From Hydrogenophaga palleronii_A (GTDB taxonomy: Bacteria; Pseudomonadota; Gammaproteobacteria; Burkholderiales; Burkholderiaceae_C): DNA of 64,000 nt. This document shows, piece after piece, positions 42,848 through 51,295 of the stretch (the first letter of the stretch is position 1; each line of letters opens with the position of its first letter). The position numbers were made by a program, and so were the translations under genes. The notes under the pieces are model-generated. The model saw only the letters and a list, made by a program, of their open reading frames with translations. It searched no databases and was not told where the DNA came from. Where the stretch lies: positions 310,001 to 374,000 of the forward strand of contig NZ_JAVDWU010000003.1 in assembly GCF_031457455.1 (NCBI RefSeq), written 5' to 3'.

Positions 42848-44473
42848 ATGGGCGAAGAACAACTATTTCCTGGTCCACCCGCCAACCCTTTCAATCGGCT
42901 CGACGCTCGCGTGGGAATGGCGCTCTCCTATTGGGCCTATCCCCACAGAGAAATAAAAAAAGCTCGTGAGGTCATTGACCACCCCGATCCGTGGGTACAT
43001 GCCGAGCCCGGCCAGCATCTGCCTCCCCATTGGCCTGTCGCCAACCTAGACAGCAACGGCCGCCTCAAGTCAGGCAGTCCCGAAGGCTGGAACACCCAGC
43101 ACAACGCCAACGGCAAACTGGAAAACCAGTTCAAGGTCTCAATCAACGATCGAACCCAGGAAATCACCTTCGACTTCAAAGGCTCCGACGCCTGGAGCAA
43201 CTGGAAGTCCGACCTGGGCAACGCCGGCGCCAGCGAATTCGCCAAGATCGAAGGCCAGGCCCAGGCCGCCTTGAACGCGCTGCGGGCCGACGAACGCTAC
43301 AAAGCCTACCGCTTCGCCGCCACCGGCCACAGTCTGGGCGGTGGCATGGCGCAAAGCTTTGCGCTGCGCAACCAGCTCGACGCCTACGTCTACAACAGCC
43401 TGCCCATTGCCCGCGATACCTTGCGGGGTGGCTACTTCGACAGCGTGGGCGGTGTGGACGCCGCACTGGCCCGCTACCAGGCCTCGGGGCGCCAGGTGCA
43501 CGATGTGCGCACACCCAACGACATCGCCACCTACGCCTACGAAGGGGTGATGCAGAACCAGTACCTCAGCCACCACGTGGGCGCAGGCCCGGCCCTGCTG
43601 CCCGGCGCCACCATTCCGGACCTGCTCAAGACGGTACTGATGGCCAGCAAAGTGGGCACGCTACCGGCCACCGCGCTCATGGGTCGCGACCACACCATGG
43701 GTGCATTGGTCGACGCTCAGCACGGCCTGTCATTGGGTGAGCAAGGCGCCTACCGCATTCCCGAAGGCCATGTGGACTTCGCCCATGTGCCACCCAAGGT
43801 GCGCAAGCTGTTTGCCGAACTGAGCCATTCGCCCGTGGTCAAGGCGATCCAGACCGCCCGACCAGACGACTTCTCGCCCTATGAGCGCTTCGTGATCACC
43901 CGCGAAAACGGCAGCCAGCAGCACGTCGCGGTGCACACCGGGCTCGGCGATGTGGAAATCGATCACTACGACCAGGACGGCAGCCACACGCGGGTGGAGC
44001 TCAATGTGCGACGCGGCCAGCCTGCGAAGGTGAGTGGATTCGATTCACTGGGCCGGCCGGTGCGGGAAGAGTGGCTGGCCTTGCAAACACCCCGGAGCAT
44101 GAACCCGGAACAGAGCGCCCTGCTGGACAAGGCGCTGCGCGAAACCAGCGAACAGCTGACCCGCCAGGGGCTGAACCCCGTACAGGTGGAACAGGTGTGT
44201 GCCGCGGCCGTGGCGCACTGCGCCCAACACGCGCGTCACGGCCGGCCCGAGGCGTTTCTGGTCAGTGGCGATGGCGAGGTGGTGGGCGTGATGCACGAGA
44301 ACCACTACCTGAGCGAAATGCCGATTGCGCCCGCCTTGCAGCAGGATGCCGCGGCGCACATGGCGCAAGCCGCCCGCTTGCAGCATGGCCCGCCCCAACA
44401 TGCGCTGCTGGAGGGGGCGCCCCAAACGACCACCGAAACCACCTGCAGCAGAGGGCGCGCGCTGCATCCTTGA
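42848..44473 (+). CDS. Class 3 lipase with XVIPCD-like C-terminus, candidate antibacterial effector
   Basis: 541 aa, no signal peptide. Residues about 85-290 form a class 3 lipase-type alpha/beta hydrolase: strand FDFKGSD, nucleophile elbow GHSLG (160-164, S162), and a likely catalytic His in GRDHTMGAL (H282). The C-terminal part (about 418-512) has two helices with VCAAAVAHCAQHA, then DGEVVGVMHE and MPIAPALQQDAAAHM. This pattern recalls the XVIPCD secretion signal of Xanthomonadales-type T4SS effectors. A lipoprotein gene lies 3 bp upstream. Base composition near the gene start is poorer in GC than its surroundings. No secretion apparatus is in the window. A type VI effector or plain lipase is the alternative. 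Confidence 0.6.
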   Translation: MGEEQLFPGPPANPFNRLDARVGMALSYWAYPHREIKKAREVIDHPDPWVHAEPGQHLPPHWPVANLDSNGRLKSGSPEGWNTQHNANGKLENQFKVSINDRTQEITFDFKGSDAWSNWKSDLGNAGASEFAKIEGQAQAALNALRADERYKAYRFAATGHSLGGGMAQSFALRNQLDAYVYNSLPIARDTLRGGYFDSVGGVDAALARYQASGRQVHDVRTPNDIATYAYEGVMQNQYLSHHVGAGPALLPGATIPDLLKTVLMASKVGTLPATALMGRDHTMGALVDAQHGLSLGEQGAYRIPEGHVDFAHVPPKVRKLFAELSHSPVVKAIQTARPDDFSPYERFVITRENGSQQHVAVHTGLGDVEIDHYDQDGSHTRVELNVRRGQPAKVSGFDSLGRPVREEWLALQTPRSMNPEQSALLDKALRETSEQLTRQGLNPVQVEQVCAAAVAHCAQHARHGRPEAFLVSGDGEVVGVMHENHYLSEMPIAPALQQDAAAHMAQAARLQHGPPQHALLEGAPQTTTETTCSRGRALHP

Positions 44474-44610
44474 TCCCAGATCCGCCGTCTCCGTGACTTG
44501 ATCTGGCGTCACACCAAGCCCGGCAAGCCTGATTCGGTTCGCCACCGGAACGCACTGGCGAGCTTCATGGGGGTCTGCCGAGGACCAGTGTTCCACCACC
44601 GCCCCAGCAC

Positions 44611-45192
44611 TCACCCCGCAGGCGGCTCCAGTCCCCGCCGCTGCATCATGTCCCCACTCATGGCCCGCAGGGCCTCAGCCGACATCTGGGCCCGTGCCGC
44701 CGGGTAGATCAACCCGTCTTCGTCGTCCAGGTGGTGGCGGTACAGGCCGGTGAAGTGGCCCAGCACCTCGGCCTGCTCCGGCGAGATGCGGGTCCAGCCT
44801 GCGGGTGGGGGTTCGGTCAGTGAGGCGAGCACTTCGCGCACCGCCACCCATGAACGCTCCATCTCGCGGTGGTCGGCCTGCAGTTTTTTCACCATGGCCA
44901 CCAGCACGTCGTCGCCCTTGTCCAGCAGTGGTGGAAACACGTGGCGTTCTTCGTCTTCGTGGTGCTGGGGCGCGGCCAGGTCGAAGTAGCGCATCACGTC
45001 GTGTGCGGCTTGTGCCACGCTCTCGTCCCACCCGCGCACCAGCAGCCGCTGCTGCATGCGCGCCAGCAGCTTGAGCATGCGCTCGACGCGCTCGTGGCAG
45101 GCGTCGAGCATTTCAAACGGCGCTTCAAAGCCGGCGGTCGGGGCGCGGTGGCCGGGCATGCTGATTTGGGTGAGGGGGATGGAGGTGGCCAT
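44611..45192 (-). CDS. Hemerythrin domain protein
   Basis: 193 aa. A hemerythrin-like four-helix bundle with iron-ligand candidates in ACHERVER, PQHHEDEERHVFPPLL, ADHREMERSW and GLYRHHLDDEDGLIYP. Such proteins bind oxygen or nitric oxide, or protect iron-sulfur proteins. It is the last gene of the minus-strand series RNR-NnrS-nitroreductase-RNR-associated protein, 20 bp after its neighbour, which supports a role in low-oxygen or NO metabolism. Confidence 0.88.
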   Translation of the reverse strand: MATSIPLTQISMPGHRAPTAGFEAPFEMLDACHERVERMLKLLARMQQRLLVRGWDESVAQAAHDVMRYFDLAAPQHHEDEERHVFPPLLDKGDDVLVAMVKKLQADHREMERSWVAVREVLASLTEPPPAGWTRISPEQAEVLGHFTGLYRHHLDDEDGLIYPAARAQMSAEALRAMSGDMMQRRGLEPPAG

Positions 45193-45212
45193 GGCGATGA
45201 GTGCTCAGGGCG

Positions 45213-45617
45213 TCAATGCAGCTCGACTGCGTGGCCCTGGGCGTCGAACGGAATGCAGTTGTGCAGGAAGCCCTGGCGGATGGCTTCGACCATGGCGGTC
45301 AGCGCTTCACCGGTTTCCTGGGCGCCGGGTGGTTTGTCGGATGTGCCCGACAGGGCGGCGGCAAACACCATGTGCCATTCGGGGCCCATGCCTTCGGCTT
45401 CTTTCTTCAGCTGAGCGAAATTGGCGAGTTCGTCGGGGGCCTTGTCCACACACATCTGCGGCACCAGCGCGCCGCCTTCGCCGCGTTCAAAGCGCTCGCG
45501 CTCTTCGGGGGTGGCGTCGTCGGGCAGTTCGGCAGCAGCGAACACGAACAGCAGGCGCTGCGGCGTGGGCTGGGCGCGGGCGGCTTGCAGCAGGTCGTCC
45601 AGGGTGGAGATGTTCAT
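45213..45617 (-). CDS. Small RNR-associated protein (annotated 'ribonucleotide reductase subunit alpha')
   Basis: 134 aa. It starts MNISTLDDLLQAARAQPTPQ and contains LLFVFAAAELPDDATPEERERFERG. I recognise this as a small conserved protein of Burkholderiales that databases label 'ribonucleotide reductase subunit alpha', though it is far too short for a catalytic subunit and has no radical-site motif. Its true role is unknown. Being in a probable operon with the class II ribonucleotide reductase may explain the label. The start at 45617 fits; an extra 16 upstream residues are possible. Confidence 0.75.
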   Translation of the reverse strand: MNISTLDDLLQAARAQPTPQRLLFVFAAAELPDDATPEERERFERGEGGALVPQMCVDKAPDELANFAQLKKEAEGMGPEWHMVFAAALSGTSDKPPGAQETGEALTAMVEAIRQGFLHNCIPFDAQGHAVELH

Positions 45618-45639
45618 GGTGTTGGGCTTGTTCACGGAA

Positions 45640-46308
45640 TCAAAATTGGGAGTTGGGCAGGTCACCCAGCGTGCTCACGAAATCAGACACATCCGGGCGC
45701 ACGCGCCCGGGCTTATTGGACAGCACGGTGCCGATGCTGACAAAACACAGGGCGCGTTCGCGCTCACGCAAGCCGAACAGGCGCTTCAGGTAGCGGGACG
45801 ACAGGGCCTTGCCACTGGTGAGCGCCGAGCCAAAGCCCTGCGCGGTGGCCATGAGCAGCACGTTCTGCACCGCGCAGCCGGCCGAGACCACACGTTCCAG
45901 CAGATCCACCGCCGGGTCACCGCAGGCGCCGTCGACGACCAGCAGCAGCAACCAAGGGGCACGGTTGGCCTTCTCGCGCGCCTGGGCGCATTGTTCGGCG
46001 GTGGCGTCCGGGTCGCGCTCGATCAGGGATTCGACGAACACCTCGCCCAGCGCGGCGCGGGCCGACATGGGCACCACCACGAAGCGCCAGGGCAACAACC
46101 GACCGTGGTCGGGCGCGCAGGCAGCGGCTTCGAGCATGGCTTGTTGTTGAGCCGCGTCGGGCCCGGGCAGCCCCAGCCGTTTGGGCAGCACGGTGCGGCG
46201 CGAGCGCATCAGCTCGGCGGCCAGTGTCGCGATGTCGGCGTCGGTGTCGTCTGCATGGAAAGACGCAGCGACCTCAGGTGGCCGGCGAGGGAAGATGGCA
46301 TTCAACAT
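45640..46308 (-). CDS. Nitroreductase family protein
   Basis: 222 aa. An FMN-dependent nitroreductase fold: MRSRRTVLPKRLGLPGPD (FMN phosphate-binding basic segment), ACAPDHGRLLPWRFVVV and a C-terminal GFGSALTSGKAL region. It resembles the YdjA-type subgroup by length. Substrate unknown. It follows nnrS by 23 bp and precedes the RNR-associated gene by 22 bp. Confidence 0.88.
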   Translation of the reverse strand: MLNAIFPRRPPEVAASFHADDTDADIATLAAELMRSRRTVLPKRLGLPGPDAAQQQAMLEAAACAPDHGRLLPWRFVVVPMSARAALGEVFVESLIERDPDATAEQCAQAREKANRAPWLLLLVVDGACGDPAVDLLERVVSAGCAVQNVLLMATAQGFGSALTSGKALSSRYLKRLFGLRERERALCFVSIGTVLSNKPGRVRPDVSDFVSTLGDLPNSQF

Positions 46309-46331
46309 CGCTTCACTCCTTATCCAGGGCC

Positions 46332-47633
46332 TTAACCAGGACGTCCGTCGCTGCGCGGGCGGCCATACCAGCCGGCCATGCGCAGACCCCACACCGTCAT
46401 CACGATGGCCCACAGCAGGGCGGCCAGCCACATCAGCGCCGGTGGCGCCGCCTGGGCGGCGCCGGCGATGCGCATTACGGTGGCCAGTTGCAGGCTCCAG
46501 AACAGGGTCCACACCAGGTTGTCGGCCACCAGGGTGCGCCCGCTGTGCCCGCACGACACGCGCGTGACCATGGCCAGCATGAGCGAGCCCAGGCAACCCA
46601 TGGTGAGTGCATGCAAGGCGCCCAGGCCCAGCACCGGCGCGCCCTGCCACACAGAAAGCCATTGCGTGGCGCCAGCCAGCAGGAACGCCAGGCCCAGCCA
46701 CACAAACCCCAGGTGCAGCATGGCCAGCAGCCTGACCTTCAGGCTTTGCACCAGGCCCCACACCACGCCCAGCCAGATCACCACCGCACCCGCAGCGATT
46801 TCGAGCGTTCCCAACGTCAGCCGCACCACCGGGCCCGCTGCGCCGCTGGGCCATGCCAACCATTGCCACCACACGGCCACCACTTCCAGGGCCACGGCGG
46901 CCAGCAGCACCCACAGCACCCAGAACGGCCGCCACGCATGCACCATGGGCACGGCGCTCGACGTGAAAAACGGGATCATGCGGTGGGCGACCACCACGAA
47001 GGTGGTGACGACGAAACCCCACAAGGCGGTGAGCACCGCCACACGCGCCAGGTCAATGGCACCTGCCGCGAGCGCGCCCACCATGAGCGCCAGGCTGGCC
47101 ACACCCAGCGTGCCGGCCCCTGCCACGATGCGAGCGTGAAGACGGTCGCTCAGGGTGCTGGTGCGCACCAGCGCCCAGAAGCGGACCACCACCCAGGTCA
47201 GCCCCAGCAGCGCCAAACCGGCACCGGCCAGCGCGATGGGTTCACTCAAGTGGATGCCCGCCAGCCACAGCAGCCAGCCGGCCGCCTGCAACGCCAGCGG
47301 CACCACCAGACTGCGGGCCGAAGGGCCGGCCACGCCCAGCCATTTGGGGCCGGCGGTGAACAGGAAACCGGCAAAGAACAACGGCAAAAACCCCCAGGTC
47401 ATGACCGCCGCATGGCCCAGCGAGGGCGACACGGCCAATGGCAACGCCAGCGCGCCGGTGGATCGATCCAGCAACACCGCCGCCCACCACAGCGCCGATG
47501 CGCACAGCAGCCCCACGGCCAGCGCAAAGCCCAGCCGGTGAGGCGCCAGCAGCAGGCGCTGCACACGCCAGCCCGCATCGGGCACACCGCGTTGCGGCGG
47601 CGACCGATGGGGTACCGGCGTGATCAGGTTCAC
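46332..47633 (-). CDS. nnrS: NnrS family membrane protein
   Basis: 433 aa with about twelve membrane helices. NnrS hallmarks include WGFLPLFFAGFLFTAGPKWL, VVAHRMIPFFTSSAVP, LHALTMGCLGSLMLAMVTRVSCGHSGR. NnrS is a heme-copper membrane protein that relieves nitrosative stress during denitrification. GTG at 47633 is chosen because it overlaps the nrdJ stop (GTGA) and follows GGGGAG; this gives coupled translation. A more upstream GTG at 47666 would lie inside nrdJ. Confidence 0.88.
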   Translation of the reverse strand: MNLITPVPHRSPPQRGVPDAGWRVQRLLLAPHRLGFALAVGLLCASALWWAAVLLDRSTGALALPLAVSPSLGHAAVMTWGFLPLFFAGFLFTAGPKWLGVAGPSARSLVVPLALQAAGWLLWLAGIHLSEPIALAGAGLALLGLTWVVVRFWALVRTSTLSDRLHARIVAGAGTLGVASLALMVGALAAGAIDLARVAVLTALWGFVVTTFVVVAHRMIPFFTSSAVPMVHAWRPFWVLWVLLAAVALEVVAVWWQWLAWPSGAAGPVVRLTLGTLEIAAGAVVIWLGVVWGLVQSLKVRLLAMLHLGFVWLGLAFLLAGATQWLSVWQGAPVLGLGALHALTMGCLGSLMLAMVTRVSCGHSGRTLVADNLVWTLFWSLQLATVMRIAGAAQAAPPALMWLAALLWAIVMTVWGLRMAGWYGRPRSDGRPG

Positions 47634-50600
47634 CCGCAACTCCCCAGGTGGCCACACTGCGTGCACATGTCACAACCGTCCTTGCGGATCATGGCGTGCG
47701 CGCCGCATTCAGGGCACTTCTTGCCGGCCATCACCGGCATCTGGCTGGCGGCGCTGGTCACCACTGGCTCTGGCGCCATGGCAGCCGCTGCGGACGATGC
47801 GCGCCGTGCCAGGATGTTCTGGATCGCGAACGCGATGGCGGCCACTTCGGAGTCGTGCCACATGGGCACGTGGGTGCCGTCGGCCTTCTGGTAGGTGCCC
47901 AGGCGCACCGGGCCGCGGTCCCAGGCCACCTTGCGCATGTCGCTCAGCGCGCGCTCCAGGAAGCCGCCGCGCGCGGCCAGCGAAAGCATGCGCATGGTGG
48001 AGGTGATCCACTGCTGCGACTCGCCACTCTGGCCCACGGGCATGAAGAACTCGATGGCGCGGTCCACCAGGCCGCCGCCTTCGGCCACCGGCACCGGCAG
48101 GAACGACACCACGATGTACAGCGTCTTGTGGCCTTCCTGCGTCCAGTATTCGATCTTGTCGGCCACGGCCGGCAGCGCGCCTTTGGGCCGGCTTTCGATC
48201 ACCGTGCGCATCGGATCCACCGGCGCGGCTGCAGCGGCGATGGCCGCCGCAGCGGCGGCATCGCCGGCGGCACTGCCGGTGTCGAGCACCGAGCCCAGAA
48301 TGTTGTTGGGTCGGTAGGTGGCCATGCCCTTGAGGTGGGCGTGCCAGGCCTTCTGGTACAGGTCCTTGAAGTCGTCGAATGGGTAGTCGGCCGCCACGTT
48401 CACGGTTTTGGAGATGGCGGTGTCCACGAAGGGTTGCACGGCTTCCATCATGGCGATGTGTTCGCCCGCCGTCATGGCCAGCGCGTTGACGAAGTAGTCG
48501 GGCAGTTGATCCACATCGCCACCCAGCTCGCGGTACAGGCGCCAGGCGTGGTCTTCCACCGCGTACTCGCTGGTGCTGCCATCGGCCTCGCGCTTCTTGC
48601 GCCGGTACATCCACGAAAACGGTGGCTCGATGCCGTTGGACGCGTTGTCGGCAAAGGCCAGGCTCACCGTGCCGGTGGGGGCGATGGACAGCAGGTGGCT
48701 GTTGCGCAGGCCGTGCTGGCGGATCTTGGCCTGCAGGGCGGCGGGCAAGCGGCTGGCGAAGGTGCCGGGGGCCAGGTAGCCTTCGGCGTCGAACTTGGGG
48801 AACACGCCTTTTTCCTGGCCCAGCGCCACCGAAGCCTCATAGGCGGCATCGCGCATGCGCTCGGCGATCTTCGCGGCCATGGCCCGGCCGTCTTCGCGGT
48901 CGTAGCGCAGGCACAGCATCGCCAGCGCATTGCCCATGCCGGTGAAGCCCACACCTATGCGCCGCTTGGCGGCGCTTTCAGCGCGCTGCTGCTCCAGCGG
49001 CCAGAAGGTCACGTCAAGCACGTTGTCCAGCGCGCGCACCTGCAAGGCCACGGCCTTGTCAAACGCGTCGAAGTCGAAGGAGGGCACGCCACCAAAACCG
49101 AAGGGATTGCGGATGAAGCGCGTGAGGATGATGGGGCCGAGGTCGCAGCAGCCGTAGGGCGGAAGTGGCTGTTCACCGCATTGCCCGGTCACCAGACCGT
49201 TGAAGATGACGGTGTTGTGGTCTGCCTGGGTGGTGTCGAACACCGCCTCTTTGCCGACGAACACAATCTCCGCGATGCGGCTGGCGAAGCGCTGTGTCTT
49301 GCGCAGCACCTTGGTGGCCACCCATTCGCGGTAGCGGGTCGTTTTGTAGTCGAGCAGAAAGCCGATCTCTGCCATGAACTGTTCACGGGACTCGCAGTCG
49401 ATGATGAGTTCGTACTGCCGCTGGCACATGTATTCAGCCTGCCCGCCTTTGCCATCAGGCATTTGCTTGCACGCGGCTTCCCTGCGCAGGCGCACCCGGC
49501 TGAACACGCCAAAGTTGGCCAGCAGCACTTGCACGTCTTTGAGCAACTCCGGGTAGCTGGAGCTCAAACGGATGGAGCAGCTTTCGCTGAAACTGGAGAC
49601 GTTGACCGTGCCATCGGTCTGGAACAGTGCCCGCAGGTAGGCCTTGACGCAGGCCTCGCTGCCTTGCCACACCACCTCCGGAACGCGCAGTTTGGTGTCG
49701 CGCGTGAAACCCAGTGCCTCCAGCGCGCGCGCAAGCAGCACGGAGCGAATGAACACGTGGTTGCGCTCGGCCACTGCCACGGGGGTGACTCGGTACACCC
49801 TTTGCGTTTGCGACAGGCCCGCGATCAAGGTGTTGACGATGCCCGTCACGTGGTCGGCCAGGGCGCGCTCTTCATTCCACAGGTTGATGCAAACCACTTC
49901 CTGGCCCTTGCCCCGGTGGGTGAAGTGGCCGTCGCCGGTGATCAGGCCCAGCAGCAGGCCAAGTTCCGTACCGCCTTGTTGGCCGAACTGCCCCTTGCCG
50001 GACTGCACCCACAGCTCGTCGCCCAGCTTCAGGTCCTGCAGCTTGATCTTGCCGCGCGCGGTGTAGAAATCGTGCCAGGCCGTGGCCTTGATCTCGTGGC
50101 CGTCTTCGGTGGTGACCTTGAACACGTCGGCCTGGCGGGCGGTCATGAAAGCTGCTTTCGCCGGGCGAACGTCAACACCGCGCCCATCACGGCCCAGCGC
50201 ACGTCTGTCTACCGTGGCCTCCAGCGGCAAGCCACTGTGGTACAGGTCGCCGATCTTTACCAGGCCGTGCTGCGTGGCCAGCCGGGTGTCGGCGGTCACA
50301 CACGGGTTGGTCGCCGAGATCGACTCACAGTAACGCAGGTTGTTGTCCTGCTGGATGTGGTCGAGGAACAGGATGCCGGGCTCAGCAAAGTCGTAGGCCG
50401 ACTTCATGACTGTGTCCCACAGGGTGCTCGCGGCCACCGTCTGGTAGACCCACAGGCCGTCGGCGCGCTGGTAGGCGCCTTTTTCCAGCAGGGGTTTGCC
50501 GGGGCGGGCCTTGTGCACCAGTTCCCAGGGCTGGTCGTTGCCCAGGGCTTCCATGAAGGCGTCGGGCACGCCCACCGACACGTTGAAATTGTTCCAGCGG

Positions 50601-51193
50601 CCAGGGGTGCGTTTGGCGGTGATGAAGTCCATCACGTCGGGGTGGTCGATGCGCAGCACACCCATCTGCGCGCCGCGGCGCGCGCCTGCGCTCTCCACGG
50701 TGGAGCAGCTCTGGTCGAACACGTTGATGTAGCTGCACGGGCCCGAAGCCATGGAGTGCGTGCCCTTGACCTCGGCGCCGCGCGGGCGGATGCGCGAGAA
50801 GTCGTAGCCCACACCACCGCCGCGGCGCATGGTCTCGGCCGCTTCGCGCAGGGCTTCGTAAATGCCGGGGAAGCCTTCTTCGTCCACGCCCTGAATCGCG
50901 TCGCCCACGGGCTGCACGAAGCAGTTGATGAGCGTGGCCTGGATGGCCGTGCCCGCGGCGCTCATGATGCGGCCGGCCCCGATGGCGCCGGCGTGCAGGT
51001 TGTCCAGAAAGCGCTGTTCCCATTCGGCGCGGTCGGCTTCTTTTTCCACCGAGGCGAGCGCGCGCGCCACGCGGCGGTACAGATCTTCGACGCCGGTTTC
51101 GCCGGGCTTGAGGTATTTTTCTGCCAGCACGTCCTGGCTGATGGGCTGGGTCTGGGTCAGGTCCTGAGGGCGCAGGGGGTTGTCTCTTTTCAT
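47630..51193 (-). CDS. nrdJ: Adenosylcobalamin-dependent (class II) ribonucleoside-diphosphate reductase, intein-containing precursor
   Basis: 1187 aa precursor; 813 aa after removal of a 374-aa intein (residues 298-671). Extein features are GGGVGYDFSRIRPRGAEVKG, SGPCSYINVFDQ and the joined active site NP-CGEQPLPPYG. Its Cys (C672) is the expected thiyl-radical residue. The C-terminus has a zinc-ribbon-like CPECG...CDMCTQCG. The enzyme makes deoxyribonucleotides without oxygen and needs vitamin B12, fitting the neighbouring nitrate-respiration genes. It starts the series nrdJ-nnrS-nitroreductase-RNR-associated-hemerythrin. No cobalamin riboswitch is seen upstream. Confidence 0.95.
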   Translation of the reverse strand: MKRDNPLRPQDLTQTQPISQDVLAEKYLKPGETGVEDLYRRVARALASVEKEADRAEWEQRFLDNLHAGAIGAGRIMSAAGTAIQATLINCFVQPVGDAIQGVDEEGFPGIYEALREAAETMRRGGGVGYDFSRIRPRGAEVKGTHSMASGPCSYINVFDQSCSTVESAGARRGAQMGVLRIDHPDVMDFITAKRTPGRWNNFNVSVGVPDAFMEALGNDQPWELVHKARPGKPLLEKGAYQRADGLWVYQTVAASTLWDTVMKSAYDFAEPGILFLDHIQQDNNLRYCESISATNPCVTADTRLATQHGLVKIGDLYHSGLPLEATVDRRALGRDGRGVDVRPAKAAFMTARQADVFKVTTEDGHEIKATAWHDFYTARGKIKLQDLKLGDELWVQSGKGQFGQQGGTELGLLLGLITGDGHFTHRGKGQEVVCINLWNEERALADHVTGIVNTLIAGLSQTQRVYRVTPVAVAERNHVFIRSVLLARALEALGFTRDTKLRVPEVVWQGSEACVKAYLRALFQTDGTVNVSSFSESCSIRLSSSYPELLKDVQVLLANFGVFSRVRLRREAACKQMPDGKGGQAEYMCQRQYELIIDCESREQFMAEIGFLLDYKTTRYREWVATKVLRKTQRFASRIAEIVFVGKEAVFDTTQADHNTVIFNGLVTGQCGEQPLPPYGCCDLGPIILTRFIRNPFGFGGVPSFDFDAFDKAVALQVRALDNVLDVTFWPLEQQRAESAAKRRIGVGFTGMGNALAMLCLRYDREDGRAMAAKIAERMRDAAYEASVALGQEKGVFPKFDAEGYLAPGTFASRLPAALQAKIRQHGLRNSHLLSIAPTGTVSLAFADNASNGIEPPFSWMYRRKKREADGSTSEYAVEDHAWRLYRELGGDVDQLPDYFVNALAMTAGEHIAMMEAVQPFVDTAISKTVNVAADYPFDDFKDLYQKAWHAHLKGMATYRPNNILGSVLDTGSAAGDAAAAAAIAAAAAPVDPMRTVIESRPKGALPAVADKIEYWTQEGHKTLYIVVSFLPVPVAEGGGLVDRAIEFFMPVGQSGESQQWITSTMRMLSLAARGGFLERALSDMRKVAWDRGPVRLGTYQKADGTHVPMWHDSEVAAIAFAIQNILARRASSAAAAMAPEPVVTSAASQMPVMAGKKCPECGAHAMIRKDGCDMCTQCGHLGSCG
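49181..50302 (-). mobile_element. Intein with LAGLIDADG endonuclease inside nrdJ
   Basis: 374 aa, residues 298-671 of the precursor. It starts with Cys298 (CVTADTRLAT, block A); block B is GHEIKATAWHDFY (T371, H374). Two endonuclease motifs are LGLLLGLITGDG (411-422) and YLRALFQTDG (519-528). Block F is VFDTTQADHN, block G FNGLVTGQ followed by Cys+1 (C672). The end is unusual: Gln instead of Asn last, Gly instead of His before it. It is inserted exactly at the catalytic cysteine, so the enzyme is inactive until splicing. The endonuclease could spread the intein to empty nrdJ alleles. Confidence 0.93.
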
Positions 51194-51221
51194 CGGTCCA
51201 TTTCTTTCAGATCAGTTTCTT

Positions 51222-51241
51222 GATCGCGCAGCGGCGCGATC
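51222..51241 (-). other. Hairpin in the 5' region of nrdJ
   Basis: GATCGCGC-4 nt-GCGCGATC, an 8-bp perfect stem 29 bp before the nrdJ start. A second inverted pair (GGTCC...GGACC, about 51260-51285) lies further upstream. There is no T run, so it is not a classical terminator. It could be an RNA structure affecting nrdJ expression. Confidence 0.4.
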
Positions 51242-51295
51242 CTCTCCGCGTGAGGCAGCCCGGTCCGGAGACACCGAGGACCGGCATTGTTGCGC

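Noticed and set aside
47648..51223. A very long open frame (about 1190 codons) antisense to nrdJ
   Set aside because: It mirrors the GC-rich third-position pattern of nrdJ and shows no family features; the RNR and intein motifs on the other strand are unambiguous.
51194..51295. Possible cobalamin riboswitch upstream of B12-dependent nrdJ
   Set aside because: Only about 100 bases lie between the genes, and no B12-box-like sequence is seen; only two simple hairpins are present.
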